Source of the DNA: Trichomonas vaginalis G3
Taxonomy: Eukaryota > Parabasalia > Trichomonadida > Trichomonadidae
Assembly (NCBI RefSeq): GCF_026262505.1
Contig: NC_067205.1
Location: forward strand, 16,678,001-16,742,000
Length of the DNA: 64,000 bases
Direction of reading: 5' to 3'
In this document: piece by piece, positions 43,127 through 53,729 of the stretch
How positions within the stretch are numbered: position 1 is the stretch's first letter
Layout: every line of letters begins with the position of its first letter
Program-made: the position numbers and the translations under genes
The notes under the pieces: model-generated
Seen by the model: the letters and a program-made list of their open reading frames with translations, nothing else
Databases searched by the model: none
What the model was told of the DNA's origin: nothing

Positions 43127-45238
43127 ATGGCAGCAATGTCTGTAAGGGTGTTATCTTCTGAAAATTCGGATACAAAAGAAGTAAAAACTCATGTCCAATA
43201 TTTTCTTAGATTTGGAAATAAGAAATTGAAACTTATCATTTATTTATTATCTGCGATTTCAATTGGTTCTTCAATAGTTGGATATTGCCGATTTTCAAAT
43301 AACTCACATGTCATAGCTTATCATGCAATACCGTTTTTCGCAGCTGCTCTGTCTTCTATCATTACAATCATAATGAAGTTTGATTTAGAAGATGAATCGA
43401 TGTTATTTTTCAAAAATAGAGAGTTATTATTATTTGTAGTTAACATAGTTTTTATCATTTCAACATCGTTTGTTGGACATTCTAATAATATAATAGTCAT
43501 TCTAATATTTCGATTTATCCAAGGTATTTGCATCGGATTTTTATCATTTATCACATCTATTATGATTTCGGAAGTTCAGAAAGAATACTTCAAGTATTAT
43601 ATTCTTTCATTCGGTTTTGGTCTTTGCCTTGGTAACATATTTCTATCCAAATGGCCAATTCTTTCACTCTCATCATCTATTCTCCAAGCATCTCTTATTT
43701 TGATATGCAAACCAAATAAAAAATCAAATGTTAAAAATTCTAATCCAACTTATGAATTAAAAATGATTTTAGCTAGTATAAGCATGAATTTAGTCGAATC
43801 ATTTCCTGGAAATATAATAATAATTGTTTCAAACAAAATAGAATCTAATTTAAAAGCATTCTACTATAGTATAACATTTGGTATTTCATTTGCATTTGGT
43901 ATGTTTATATTCAACAAAATTCAGGGAACAAGAGATGAAGATGATTGTACTATATTATTTTATAATTATATTTCATATTTATGCCGTTTTATTGCATTTC
44001 TTTTAATTATACATAATGTTAGAGGTTCACTATATTTTATATATTTTTGTTATGGTATTGGAACATTCACTTTTCCATGGTTGCATTACTTTACCCAAAA
44101 ATATGATGGACCGGGCTATTTGTTAATATGGGGTTGCTTTTGGTTTTCAAATTTTATCAGTTCATTAATATATATGTGTACTAGCAATTACACATTGTCA
44201 ATCATTGGTATTTCAATAACAGGTTCTATTCTCATCTGTGGAATTGTTAAAGTATTAATTCACATTTCGAAAACAAGTATATGTAGTAAAATATCTTGTG
44301 ATAATACATTAATCTGGAGCATTTTATTAGGTTTCGGAGGAATTCTAATTGGAACTATTATCGCCCCAGGACATTATGAAAGCACAATTAATGATCCGTA
44401 TGGGTTATGGGGTAAGTTCAGTTCATATCCTTCATTCTTTGCTTTTATTGGAGCATTTATTGCATTTATAAATTTATGCATTGATTGTATTACCGATACT
44501 AGAGTTTTGGTGACGATTGGAAATGCAATGTATATTCTATCTACAGTTTTAATGAATTTACAAGGAGTTTCTATGATTGTCTTCAAATATTTTCAATCAG
44601 TTGCAATCGGATTTGTATCCATTTTATTCCCACTAATGATGGCAAAATTGCCGAAAAAGTATTTCTATTATTCAGTACATTTTTATTTACTAATGATACC
44701 TGCAGGAATGCTCGTTGTATCTTATACAAAGGAATTATATACACGCTTCATTCATATATTACCAATAACGTATATCATTTTAGTATGGCTATCAACTTTA
44801 TGGGAGTATAGGTGCCATAATATTGACATAGGTAATTGTTCACCTTATGATTTTCTTGTTTCACTTAGTGGTTCATTTATTAAGGGATTCCCATGCGATT
44901 CTTTATGTGTTTATCATTATAACGAGTATGGAAAATATAATGCAATGATTCGTTTAATTTTTGGGTTTTTATTCCAAATTCTGCATTGTATTATCTTTTT
45001 TGTGATAAGCCCCAATTTTGCTCGTTTTTATGATGCATTAACCGCCATGTATATTACTGGAATATTAATTTGGATGATTACAATTTTTGTGGCATACTCT
45101 TTGGAAGATAATGATTATGCGCATTTTATTTTAATTGCTTGCAATAGTTTTGGCGTTATGCAGGCTCCATGTTTAACTGCAGCCCTAACTAATGCGCCAG
45201 GCAATGTGATTAATCATTTTCTTTTTATTTGGTTTTGA
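43127..45238 (+). CDS. Double-length MFS-like membrane protein (family B, member 1), 703 aa
   Basis: This is an intact, almost wholly hydrophobic protein with about 20 or more candidate membrane segments and a short soluble N-terminus. Each half has the same landmarks. First half: FRFIQGICIGFLSFITS and WGCFWFSNFISSLIYMC. Second half: the GGILIGTIIAPGHYES opening, FKYFQSVAIGFVSILFPLMM, and FYLLMIPAG. The protein is therefore an internal tandem duplication of one MFS-like unit of about 340-350 residues. Conserved R/K-x-x-Q-x(3)-G-F-x-S matches the MFS TM4-5 motif. Family-B members are tandem from here to 51102. Likely plasma or vesicle membrane protein of unknown substrate. Confidence 0.72.
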   Translation: MAAMSVRVLSSENSDTKEVKTHVQYFLRFGNKKLKLIIYLLSAISIGSSIVGYCRFSNNSHVIAYHAIPFFAAALSSIITIIMKFDLEDESMLFFKNRELLLFVVNIVFIISTSFVGHSNNIIVILIFRFIQGICIGFLSFITSIMISEVQKEYFKYYILSFGFGLCLGNIFLSKWPILSLSSSILQASLILICKPNKKSNVKNSNPTYELKMILASISMNLVESFPGNIIIIVSNKIESNLKAFYYSITFGISFAFGMFIFNKIQGTRDEDDCTILFYNYISYLCRFIAFLLIIHNVRGSLYFIYFCYGIGTFTFPWLHYFTQKYDGPGYLLIWGCFWFSNFISSLIYMCTSNYTLSIIGISITGSILICGIVKVLIHISKTSICSKISCDNTLIWSILLGFGGILIGTIIAPGHYESTINDPYGLWGKFSSYPSFFAFIGAFIAFINLCIDCITDTRVLVTIGNAMYILSTVLMNLQGVSMIVFKYFQSVAIGFVSILFPLMMAKLPKKYFYYSVHFYLLMIPAGMLVVSYTKELYTRFIHILPITYIILVWLSTLWEYRCHNIDIGNCSPYDFLVSLSGSFIKGFPCDSLCVYHYNEYGKYNAMIRLIFGFLFQILHCIIFFVISPNFARFYDALTAMYITGILIWMITIFVAYSLEDNDYAHFILIACNSFGVMQAPCLTAALTNAPGNVINHFLFIWF

Positions 45239-45632
45239 AGTACTATTTCTTCTTTATTATACTATTATTTTCCTTCTATCTCCATCTTTTTGATTTTACC
45301 CGAAATAGTTGTTGTTTGCATTTTAGTTATTATTTTAGGATGTTGCATTTAAAGCAAAAAGAATTGTACAAAGTTTATACTTATTAATAACATTATAACA
45401 AGTTTTTATGCTAATTTTCCTATGATATGAATTTTTTAGAATAATTATATCATTAAATAGAAATAAATAATAACAACAAACTTTAAAATTGAAACTATAT
45501 GCAATTTAATTAAATATGTAACATATTAATCATTAGTTTTGAGTTAATCCAATTTAAATTTCTAATTACAACATTTTCAATTGAATTTTTTATTCTTATT
45601 TTTTGATTGCAAACTAGTGTTTAAATTAGGAA
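45239..45632. other. Gene-free intergenic region
   Basis: About 390 bp, AT-rich; nothing recognised except weak polyadenylation-like ATTAAAT/AAATAAATAA. Confidence 0.4.
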
Positions 45633-47122
45633 ATGACATCCAAACTAAGCGCTTTGGAACACACACAATCAAAGAAAAATGGTATCAACTCTAATAACAA
45701 TGATAAGAAAGAAAAAATACTAATCAATTTTCTAATTTTAACAAAACTCAAAATATAGAAAAATTTATAAATGGATGTGAAACAATAGAATCAAACAATG
45801 AATTATGCCAAGAAATAAAAAGCATCTCCATTGAAAGTTCAAGTTCCAAATTTGAATTTAATAAATTACATTCAAGCAAGCAAAATCGTTTAGAACTGAA
45901 TGAAAAATTTATAGAAAATGATGTAGGAATATCTAATATGGCTGATAAAAATATTAAAACCAGAAGAATATCGGACATTAGAAATTCAAAAGAGTTCAAA
46001 TTTTCTGATTTAGTTTATAAAGATTCATTCAACAATCAATATCATGATCAAGTAAATGCGACAGGTATTGGATTCCATTTACTGTGTTTATTGATAGTAA
46101 GTGGTGGAATGACACTCTCAGGAACAATGGTTCCAGTTTCGCCTTTCGATTTTAATTCAACAAATAATATTCTGTTTTACGTTTTGCCAATGATATTCGC
46201 ATCTCTTAGTTCATTTATTTCGATCTTTTTCAAAGAAATATTTAATAGCGAAAAGAGATTATTTATGACAATCATTAACATTATTTTTGTTATTCTTACA
46301 GTTTGTCTCCACTTATCAACGAAAATCATTCCGTTATACTTGACTATTCGAACATTTCAAGGAATTATGTTGGTTTAATGTCATTTATTTATCCAATCAC
46401 ACTTAAGCAAGTTTGCACGAAAAGCTTTATAAGACATATTTTGTTGCTTTCTTTCTTTTCTTTTGTATTGGTCTTTTTGTTTTTCGAAGTATTGGAGCAC
46501 ATTGGATTAAACTTATTTGTATTGTTCCTTTCATGCAAAGTTTATTGATCTGGATTTTAGAATACGAAAAATACATTCACATCAATTCTTCAAGCATCGA
46601 ATTCTTTTATAGTGAATTATTATTCAACCCTATTGATTCGTTTGGGGAATATTTTGCTCAATCTTTCATCGGATCTTTTGCATTTTGGAATTACATCAAT
46701 CGATATAATGAAAACATTTTACCCTCAGGAAAACTTGTGATCTTTCTTTTTTTATCAATTTTAATATATTCGTTTATTCTGTTTCTATTGAAAAATATAT
46801 CATATACCTACGCAAGACATATTTATTATTCTTGTTTATTTCTTTCTTTATTGGGTTATAAGTTTTGTTTATCATTCAATGAAACAATCGGCTTATATTA
46901 CCTAGTAGTTTTGAATAGTTCATTAATATTCATCTTTTTTTAGATAATTACATTATTATTAACCGTAATGATTCATTCCGATTATCAATTTCATGGTTCT
47001 TATTTTGGCTTTCAAATGCATTTTCAGCATTAATATATCTAAAAACAAAACAATTTACGTGGTATATTATCGGAGTAAGTATATTAGTGATTTATTTTTT
47101 ATTCAAAATTCATTTTGCATAA
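45633..47122 (+). pseudogene. Broken family-B MFS-like gene (member 3), single-length
   Basis: An ATG at 45633 (MTSKLSALEH) opens a frame that shifts near 45710 (in an A-run) into one that stays open through 45938 to 46378, with MADKNIKTRR, soluble head and first membrane segments. Near 46376 the frame shifts again (FQGIM then GLMSFIYP), then at about 46430-46560 into the frame 46413-46943. A further frame from about 46950 gives the end WFLFWLSNAFSALIY and a TAA at 47120-47122. The protein would contain one MFS-like unit of about 490 residues, not two. Three or four shifts and lack of a long homopolymer at some of them suggest a real pseudogene. Confidence 0.7.
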
Positions 47123-47124
47123 TA

Positions 47125-49221
47125 ATGTACGTAAAAGAAAAAATTAATGAAGGAAGAGTTGATTCAAACAATTTTTCTATAAGAAATAAGTCATTGAAAC
47201 TTATCATTTATTTATTATCTGCGATTTCAATTGGTTCTTCAATAGTTGGATATTGCCGATTTTCAAATAACTCACACGTCATAGCTTATCATGCAATACC
47301 GTTTTTCGCAGCTGCTCTGTCTTCTATCATTACAATCATAATGAAGTTTGATTTAGAAGATGAATCGATGTTATTTTTCAAAAATAGAGAGTTATTATTA
47401 TTTGTAGTTAACATAGTTTTTATCATTTCAACATCGTTTGTTGGACATTCTAATAATATAATAGTCATTCTAATATTTCGATTTATCCAAGGTATTTGCA
47501 TCGGATTTTTATCATTTATCACATCTATTATGATTTCGGAAGTTCAGAAAGAATACTTCAAGTATTATATTCTTTCATTCGGTTTTGGTCTTTGCCTTGG
47601 TAACATATTTCTATCCAAATGGCCAATTCTTTCACTCTCATCATCTATTCTCCAAGCATCTCTTATTTTGATATGCAAACCGAATGAAAAACTCTATGAA
47701 ATAAATTTGGAATTAGAGCCTTTTTCGGTGTCTTTGAATGCAATTGAAGCTTTCTACGGAGTTATTGGAATATTTAATGTTATATCTACCAAAACAAAAA
47801 CAAAATTTGAAGGATTACAGAATGGGATATTCTTTATATTAGCCGTCGTATTTGGATATTTAGTGATCAAACTGCTTTTCGATTTCCAAAATGAACTACC
47901 ATATGCATTTATCTTTACTTCGCTATTCATTATTTTTCTATATTTTTTAATTTCTATGCATTACATTAAAGGAGGCTACATTGAATTGGTGTTAACAGGT
48001 TTTGTGTTTTCATTTCCGTGGGTTCCCTATCTTATATATGATTATTGTGGAACATCCTTCATATTTACATGGGGATGTTTTTGGCTGGCAAATTTCTTTG
48101 CATCATTGATATTTACATGTCCAAATTTTGATGGACTGCTATTAATTCTACAAGCAATATGTTATATACTAATTTCTACATTAGTAATTGGATTGTTATC
48201 TTTGTGGGCTCATGAGTGCACCTCCGAGAAATGTTTTGATAGCGAATTTATTTGGGATGTTTTGCTCAGATTTGGTGGAATTCTTGTTGGGACAATTATT
48301 GCTCCTGGATATTATGACTGTCTTTCAATTGATCCTTATTCAGCATTAAGAGAGTATAGTTTATACATTCCCTTGTTTGGTCTTTTAGGTGCATTGATTG
48401 CAATCGGAATAGTCCTTTTATCTGAGTTAAACATAATATCAATAATTGAAGATGTAAGAATTTTATTTTTTATGACTATGCTTGAATATATTTTGTTCAC
48501 GGTTTTAATGAACACTGAAGGAGGAAATATAATTCTTTTCAAATATCTCCAATCACTAGTTATTGGAATTTTATCCATTTTAATTCCTCTAATGATGTCA
48601 GAAATTTCAGGTGATTATTTTACTCATGCCATGTGTTTTTATCTATTAATGATTTCTGTTGGGATTTTCATTGTATATTATTTTGAAAGGTTTTACATAT
48701 ATATCGTTTATACAATCTCGATATTATATTCAATTCTAATATGGTTCACAAACAATTGGGTGTATGGTTGCCAACTTAATATATTAGATTATAATTGTGA
48801 GGATTGTTTCAATATTGCTATGGCTCTTGTTGCTCCCATTTTCAATATAATGGGCTGTAATTTATTATGGAACTTTCATTACAATAAAATTGTATTCTAT
48901 ACTGCAAGGTCTGAGGCAACTACATGTCTTATATCACAAATCATTCGTATAATCACATTCACATATGATTGCGGTGCCAATTCGACTTTCGAAGCTACAA
49001 ATATTATATTTTTATTTTTTGCAATTACTGGATTTATTTCTTCAATAGCATTTATTCTTGGAGCAAATAAATCGCGGAAACAGCATTTTATTTCGGTGTA
49101 CAGTTTTGGATTTTGCCAAATACCATTTTTATCGAATGTTAATAATAATTATATTCTATTCATTGCTTTGTATATGATTATGAACTGGTTTTGGTGTTTT
49201 CTTTTTAATTTATTGAGATAA
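47125..49221 (+). CDS. Double-length MFS-like membrane protein (family B, member 2), 698 aa
   Basis: The ATG at 47125 is chosen because it follows CATTTTGCATAATA and the stop of the pseudogene by only two bases; upstream codons belong to that pseudogene. Residues about 25-185 are nucleotide-identical (one difference seen) to member 1; after KPN the two proteins diverge. Landmarks repeat in each half (IQGICIGFLSFITS, WGCFWLANFFASLIF; then LRFGGILVGTIIAPGYYD, LQSLVIGILSILIPLMMS). Intact and hydrophobic throughout. Function not assigned beyond MFS-like. Confidence 0.72.
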   Translation: MYVKEKINEGRVDSNNFSIRNKSLKLIIYLLSAISIGSSIVGYCRFSNNSHVIAYHAIPFFAAALSSIITIIMKFDLEDESMLFFKNRELLLFVVNIVFIISTSFVGHSNNIIVILIFRFIQGICIGFLSFITSIMISEVQKEYFKYYILSFGFGLCLGNIFLSKWPILSLSSSILQASLILICKPNEKLYEINLELEPFSVSLNAIEAFYGVIGIFNVISTKTKTKFEGLQNGIFFILAVVFGYLVIKLLFDFQNELPYAFIFTSLFIIFLYFLISMHYIKGGYIELVLTGFVFSFPWVPYLIYDYCGTSFIFTWGCFWLANFFASLIFTCPNFDGLLLILQAICYILISTLVIGLLSLWAHECTSEKCFDSEFIWDVLLRFGGILVGTIIAPGYYDCLSIDPYSALREYSLYIPLFGLLGALIAIGIVLLSELNIISIIEDVRILFFMTMLEYILFTVLMNTEGGNIILFKYLQSLVIGILSILIPLMMSEISGDYFTHAMCFYLLMISVGIFIVYYFERFYIYIVYTISILYSILIWFTNNWVYGCQLNILDYNCEDCFNIAMALVAPIFNIMGCNLLWNFHYNKIVFYTARSEATTCLISQIIRIITFTYDCGANSTFEATNIIFLFFAITGFISSIAFILGANKSRKQHFISVYSFGFCQIPFLSNVNNNYILFIALYMIMNWFWCFLFNLLR

Positions 49222-49471
49222 AATATTGAAATTTTAGCATTCAAATAATTTTTTGGTATTTTATATGAGTAATTGGGAAGTGAGGAGTGCTGACGCTTAA
49301 TCAGCGTCCTACAGTTTCTAATTCCTAGGAATAATTATATCAAAATTATAATATATGAGGTTCAAAGCCAATTTTTTTTTCATTAAAATATATGATAAGT
49401 CAGTAGTTTTCCTACTATATTTAATATTTTTCTTACGACTCAATTTATCCAGTGGAAAAAAAGTTCTTTAT
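49222..49471. other. Intergenic with GC-rich hairpin
   Basis: Contains GACGCTTAATCAGCGTC at about 49291-49307, a 5-bp stem with 7-base loop, between family-B genes. I considered tRNA and rejected it (no T-arm or D-arm consensus). Confidence 0.4.
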
Positions 49472-51102
49472 ATGGCTTCTCGAGTGAAGCCTTTGGAACA
49501 AGAATCATCCAGTGACAATGTGTTTGAACCGAGTGGCTTAGGTGAGTTAGAAAATCCGAATAAACCAAATTCCAAGCCCAATAATTATCCTAGTACAGAA
49601 ACACGAGCAGAAACATTCTTTTACGATCTTCCGTTTTTCTTATGTGCTGTTTTTAGTGTTATAGTCATTTATTGCATTACTAATAAGAATCATGAACCAC
49701 TTTTTTATAATTATGTTTCGATTATAGTTCTTTTTATTGGATTTGCATTATATTATTTTGAACATAAAGCCAGGAAGTATGTAATAAGTTCTGGATTAGG
49801 ACTTGGCGTATTTGTTCCATGGTTTCGTTATTTTACAGACAAATATAATCGAGCATCATTGGTTTTCACATGGGGTTGTTTTTGGTTGGCAAACGGATGC
49901 TTTTTTTCCTCTATCTGTACGTCACTCCTCATACATGGTCACTTGTTGGTTGGATAATAACTGCTATAATTATTTTTGTAACACTTGTTGTATTATACAT
50001 TCTCCTGGTAAAATTCATAGGCGATAGCTCTTGTACTATAGATAATGAAGTATTCTGGGATATTTGCTTAGGATTAGGCGGAATTCTCGTCCGAACAATT
50101 ATTGCTCCAGGCTATTATGAAAGCACTGATTCTGATCCATTTGGTATATGGGGTGTTTACAGTTCATATCCTCCTTTATTTGCTGCATTCGGATTAGTAA
50201 TAACATGTATTGGAGTTGGATGTGATATAATTAAGGACACAAGAATTTCATTTGCTTTGGTAAACTTTGCATATATTTTGTTCACAGGATTAATGAATAT
50301 CAAAGGAACAACAGTGATGATAGTTTTCAAGTATTTTCAATCTATAACAATTGGTGCTTATTCTGCTTTAATACCTATTATGTTAGCAAATGTTGCATCA
50401 TGGGATGATAATTACTTTCATGCAATGAGTTTTTATTTGTTAATGATACCTTTAGGTATGTTCCTTTCATCTTTTTCACAGAGAGACTATTTATATTACG
50501 TTTATGTATTACCAGTTTTATATATACTCATAATTGTATTCACATCAAATTGGACAGATGGTTGTGAAATTGAAAATCAGTATAAACACTTTACACACTT
50601 CCAAGCTGGATTAGCTATTCTTGGATCATTTTTTGGCGGATTTTGTCTTAATTCACAATGGGTATATAACCACCATGGATATGGATTTTTCATGGCATTG
50701 GTTCAATGTGTTATCAGTGCAGTTTTCCATATTATTTACAGTATCATGAAAGGATGCGACTGCATTGAGGATTGTGGTTACATTGTACTTAAAGTTTTTA
50801 TGATTATGTTAGAGCTTTCAGCTTGCATTATTGCCATCATTTATATGAATACAGATGCCACAGAACTCGCATTACTCCCTCTTTCTGCTTCATATGGTTT
50901 TGGAATCTTTCAAATACCATTTCTAAAATCAGCAGAAGATCTTGATACTCTTACAATTGTTGTGTTTCAATTTTTTGTATGGTTTTTCAGCACTATTTCT
51001 GGTGTTATGTGGTATTATATTCCACGTATAACTAGTATTCTTGTTATGACTGGATTTTTATTAGCTGTTATTGCAAATATAGTACGTCAATTCTGCTTTT
51101 AA
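49472..51102 (+). pseudogene. Family-B member 4, truncated and frameshifted
   Basis: ATG at 49472 (MASRVKPLEQESSSD) begins a 45-residue polar segment that joins directly to only the last three or four membrane segments of the first unit (to WGCFWLANG). The frame stops at 49957. The overlapping frame from about 49900 continues through a complete second unit (GGILVRTIIAPGYYES, FKYFQSITIGAYSALIPIML, FYLLMIPLGMF) to 51102. The shift is near a T7-8 run (GATGCTTTTTTTCC), so a sequencing indel is possible. The first unit lacks its first eight or so segments, so this is a recombinant or deletion derivative. Confidence 0.65.
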
Positions 51103-51621
51103 GTTTTAAGATAAACATGATATCTATATTTATTGTTCTTAAACTGTTCTTGAGATGAATAAAAACAAATTTAATTCATATATCTTAAAAGATATTTAAC
51201 CTTAAGAATGTATACTATATTTGTAAATTACATATTCTTTTCTAGCATGGCTATTCATGGATGCCATTTTTTAAGGGTGAACTTACCACTTTCTGACATG
51301 CTCTCATAATTCATCATTGCTGTATTTCAATAACAAAAAAGTATAACAGCCTCATGAGGTGCTAGGTAGTGAATTATAATAACTCTTTCCCTATCAAAAA
51401 TATTAACTTTTTATTATAGAAAATTTGGATATAAAGCATAAGTGTCAAAAAAATGAGAGATGTCAGAACGTGGTAATTGCACCCTTAAAAAAGTCAAAAA
51501 ATTCACAGGGCATCTAAAATCAATTTTATTTGATGAATATTAGAGAATAAGCTCCATAAAAAAGTATGGGGTTTGTAAATAGTCTATATCTGTAAATTAA
51601 ATCAGATTTATTCTCAATCTC
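51103..51621. other. Intergenic holding the 226-bp MITE
   Basis: Apart from the MITE at 51267-51492, nothing recognised. Confidence 0.5.
51267..51492. mobile_element. MITE, 226 bp, with about 40-bp imperfect TIRs
   Basis: Left end TTTTTTAAGGGTGAACTTAC and CACTTTCTGACATGCTCTCAT is mirrored at 51453-51492 by ATGAGAGATGTCAGAACGTG and GTAATTGCACCCTTAAAAAA. Three substitutions and one indel separate the arms. No coding potential inside. Ends AAGGGTG/CACCCTT resemble the AAGGGTWTCC-type sequence at the right edge of the 1.65-kb repeat. Confidence 0.75.
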
Positions 51622-52830
51622 CTATCTTGAGATAATACACCTTCTTTGGTAACCCTCTTGATTTGCTTGGGTTAAGCTGTTCAGATTTATTTTCTGGTTT
51701 TGGCGTCTAACAAATTCAAATCTTATATTCATATAAGGTTTAATCTTTTCTTCACAATATGGAGTAATGAAATGTATTTCTTCTTGACATTCTTCGTTTT
51801 TTAAAAAATGAAGCTGAAGATTTTTGCACTCAATAATAACATCTTCGATTTTGGGACGACAGGATGGTTCACGATGAGTCATTGACAATATCAATTGCCA
51901 AATACTATGAGGAATCAGCGGTGTTAATCTGCTATTAGGATAACAGTGGTTAAACATGTAATTAAGAACACATCCAAGTGAAAATATATCACTTTGCTGA
52001 TCACATCTCACGTATTTGTATTTTTCGTGTTTCACTTCAGGAGCAATGTAATATGACATTTGAAAGTCAGGTGATACAACGCCATGAAAAGATGCAACTT
52101 CAAAAAATATATAATGTGGGAAAAAATAATCATCAAGAAGAAAGAAATTTGGATTAATATATTCAAGTAAAATCCCATGTCGGTGTATAGCTTGGACATT
52201 TTGACAAACTTCAATAAATTTGCTTAATAATTCCCTATTACTTAATTCCTGGTTTTGCTTTAAATATTTGGTTAATGTTCCATTTTTATAGTATGGAATG
52301 TTAGTACAGAAACTATTTCGAATACTTAAATTTGGAGATATTAGTTGATAACCTAAAATTTTTTTGCTCTCAATTTCGAATGAAATATCTTGTTTTGTGT
52401 ATTTAAATAATTGTTCATTATAGAACTCGGAAGAATGTATTAATACAGAGTGATGGCCATAACCAACAGCTTCAAATCCATCTGGGATCAGAATTTTTTT
52501 ATATTTTTCAATGAGTTCTTTTTTTGAAAATTCATTAGGTGCGTTTTCATATTTTCGGCAGTGATCAATAAATTCCAAATCCACATTTGGAATGTGTTTG
52601 AGAAGGTCACAAAAACTTAACCTTTCGCATTTTCCTGTTGGATTTTCTGGATTGATTATGATTGTGTCAATACTAATGTCAATCATAATTTCATATGAAT
52701 TAAAGTTGAATAATTTCGGATTATTCAAAAATTGTAAGAATAATTGTCTGACTATTAAATGGCAATCAAGGATATTACTGTTTGTGTTTTGATATGTCCA
52801 TAAATAATCTCGTAAGCTAAGCATGCTCAT
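51622..52830 (-). CDS. Protein kinase-fold protein, predicted pseudokinase, 402 aa
   Basis: Residues 1-115 are a non-kinase head. A kinase fold runs from about 118 to 350: a Gly-loop-like GYGHHSVLI, a possible VAIK lysine (EQLFKYTK), YYKNGTLTKYLKQ in the hinge/alpha-D region, IHRHGILLEYINPNFFLL at the catalytic loop, FFEVASFHG where DFG should be, and SYYIAPEV (APE) followed by DIFSLGCVLNYMF. HRD is replaced (no Asp, and Lys becomes Asn) and DFG is lost. The fold is retained but the catalytic Asp residues are gone, so ATP transfer is unlikely. Scaffold or regulator is inferred. Single intact frame. Confidence 0.8.
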   Translation of the reverse strand: MSMLSLRDYLWTYQNTNSNILDCHLIVRQLFLQFLNNPKLFNFNSYEIMIDISIDTIIINPENPTGKCERLSFCDLLKHIPNVDLEFIDHCRKYENAPNEFSKKELIEKYKKILIPDGFEAVGYGHHSVLIHSSEFYNEQLFKYTKQDISFEIESKKILGYQLISPNLSIRNSFCTNIPYYKNGTLTKYLKQNQELSNRELLSKFIEVCQNVQAIHRHGILLEYINPNFFLLDDYFFPHYIFFEVASFHGVVSPDFQMSYYIAPEVKHEKYKYVRCDQQSDIFSLGCVLNYMFNHCYPNSRLTPLIPHSIWQLILSMTHREPSCRPKIEDVIIECKNLQLHFLKNEECQEEIHFITPYCEEKIKPYMNIRFEFVRRQNQKINLNSLTQANQEGYQRRCIISR

Positions 52831-53729
52831 CTTATGATTTTTAATTATTTTATATTAAAAAAAATTTCCAGAATAATTGCTGTCAATTTCTGAGCATTTT
52901 TTTTCCATAGTTCGATCATTGAATTATTTAATGTCCAAGCTCCAACCAGTATATTTGAAATATAAATGCATTTGAGTATTATTCATTTCTTAAGGATACC
53001 CTTACATTGCGTAGTTAGAAAGAGAATATGATATTGTCATGATTGCTAAAGTTTTAGGCTCCAGAAATGAATATACATCAAACTGAAACAATTGATAAAT
53101 TGAATGAACTTTTGAGAGGTTCTCAAATAAAAAAAATTATCTAATTTTTTACAATATTACTATTATTTTATCCACATATGTATATATAGTAATTTGAGAA
53201 AACTTTTAGGAAAAAATAAGTTTAATAAAAATCTGAATTTTACTTGTTGTGGGATTGTTATTAATTGACACTCCAGACGTATTACTAATAGTTATGCGTA
53301 TGCAATTAAAGTATTTCTGATGGACAAAATGTGAGATTTATATCAGATAATTCATTTCTACTATTAAGTTATTCATTTATGAGTTTGCACTTATTCGCAC
53401 TAAATAAATAACTATTAAAAATTGTTTTAATTAATTGACACCATATAATAGAGTGAATTTTGTTTGATCAAACAACAATAGATGATAGATATAAAGCCAA
53501 GAAACTTGCTATTAATATGCTCTACTTGCTATTTCAATGTAAGTATGATATTTTCTAAATGTTTCGTTCAGATAACTTAGATATATTAGTCAAAATTTGA
53601 AATTTTAATAGCACATATATTAAAAATAATTATTATTCATAAAAGATTAATGAAATAGTAAAAAAAATCAATCAAATTATAAAAATACAACATTTAGAAG
53701 AATTCTTATTATCCTTCAAAAAGTCAGTA
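52831..53729. other. Gene-free region left of second repeat
   Basis: AT-rich. At 52993 TTAAGGATACCCTTAC is the inverted counterpart of GTAAGGGTATCCTTAA at about 1522-1537 (and 55256). No gene recognised. Confidence 0.55.

Noticed and set aside
49285-49320. tRNA-like 5-bp stem with a 7-base loop containing AAT
   Set aside because: No T-arm (GGTTCRA) or D-arm consensus and no acceptor stem pairing; position 37 would be a C.
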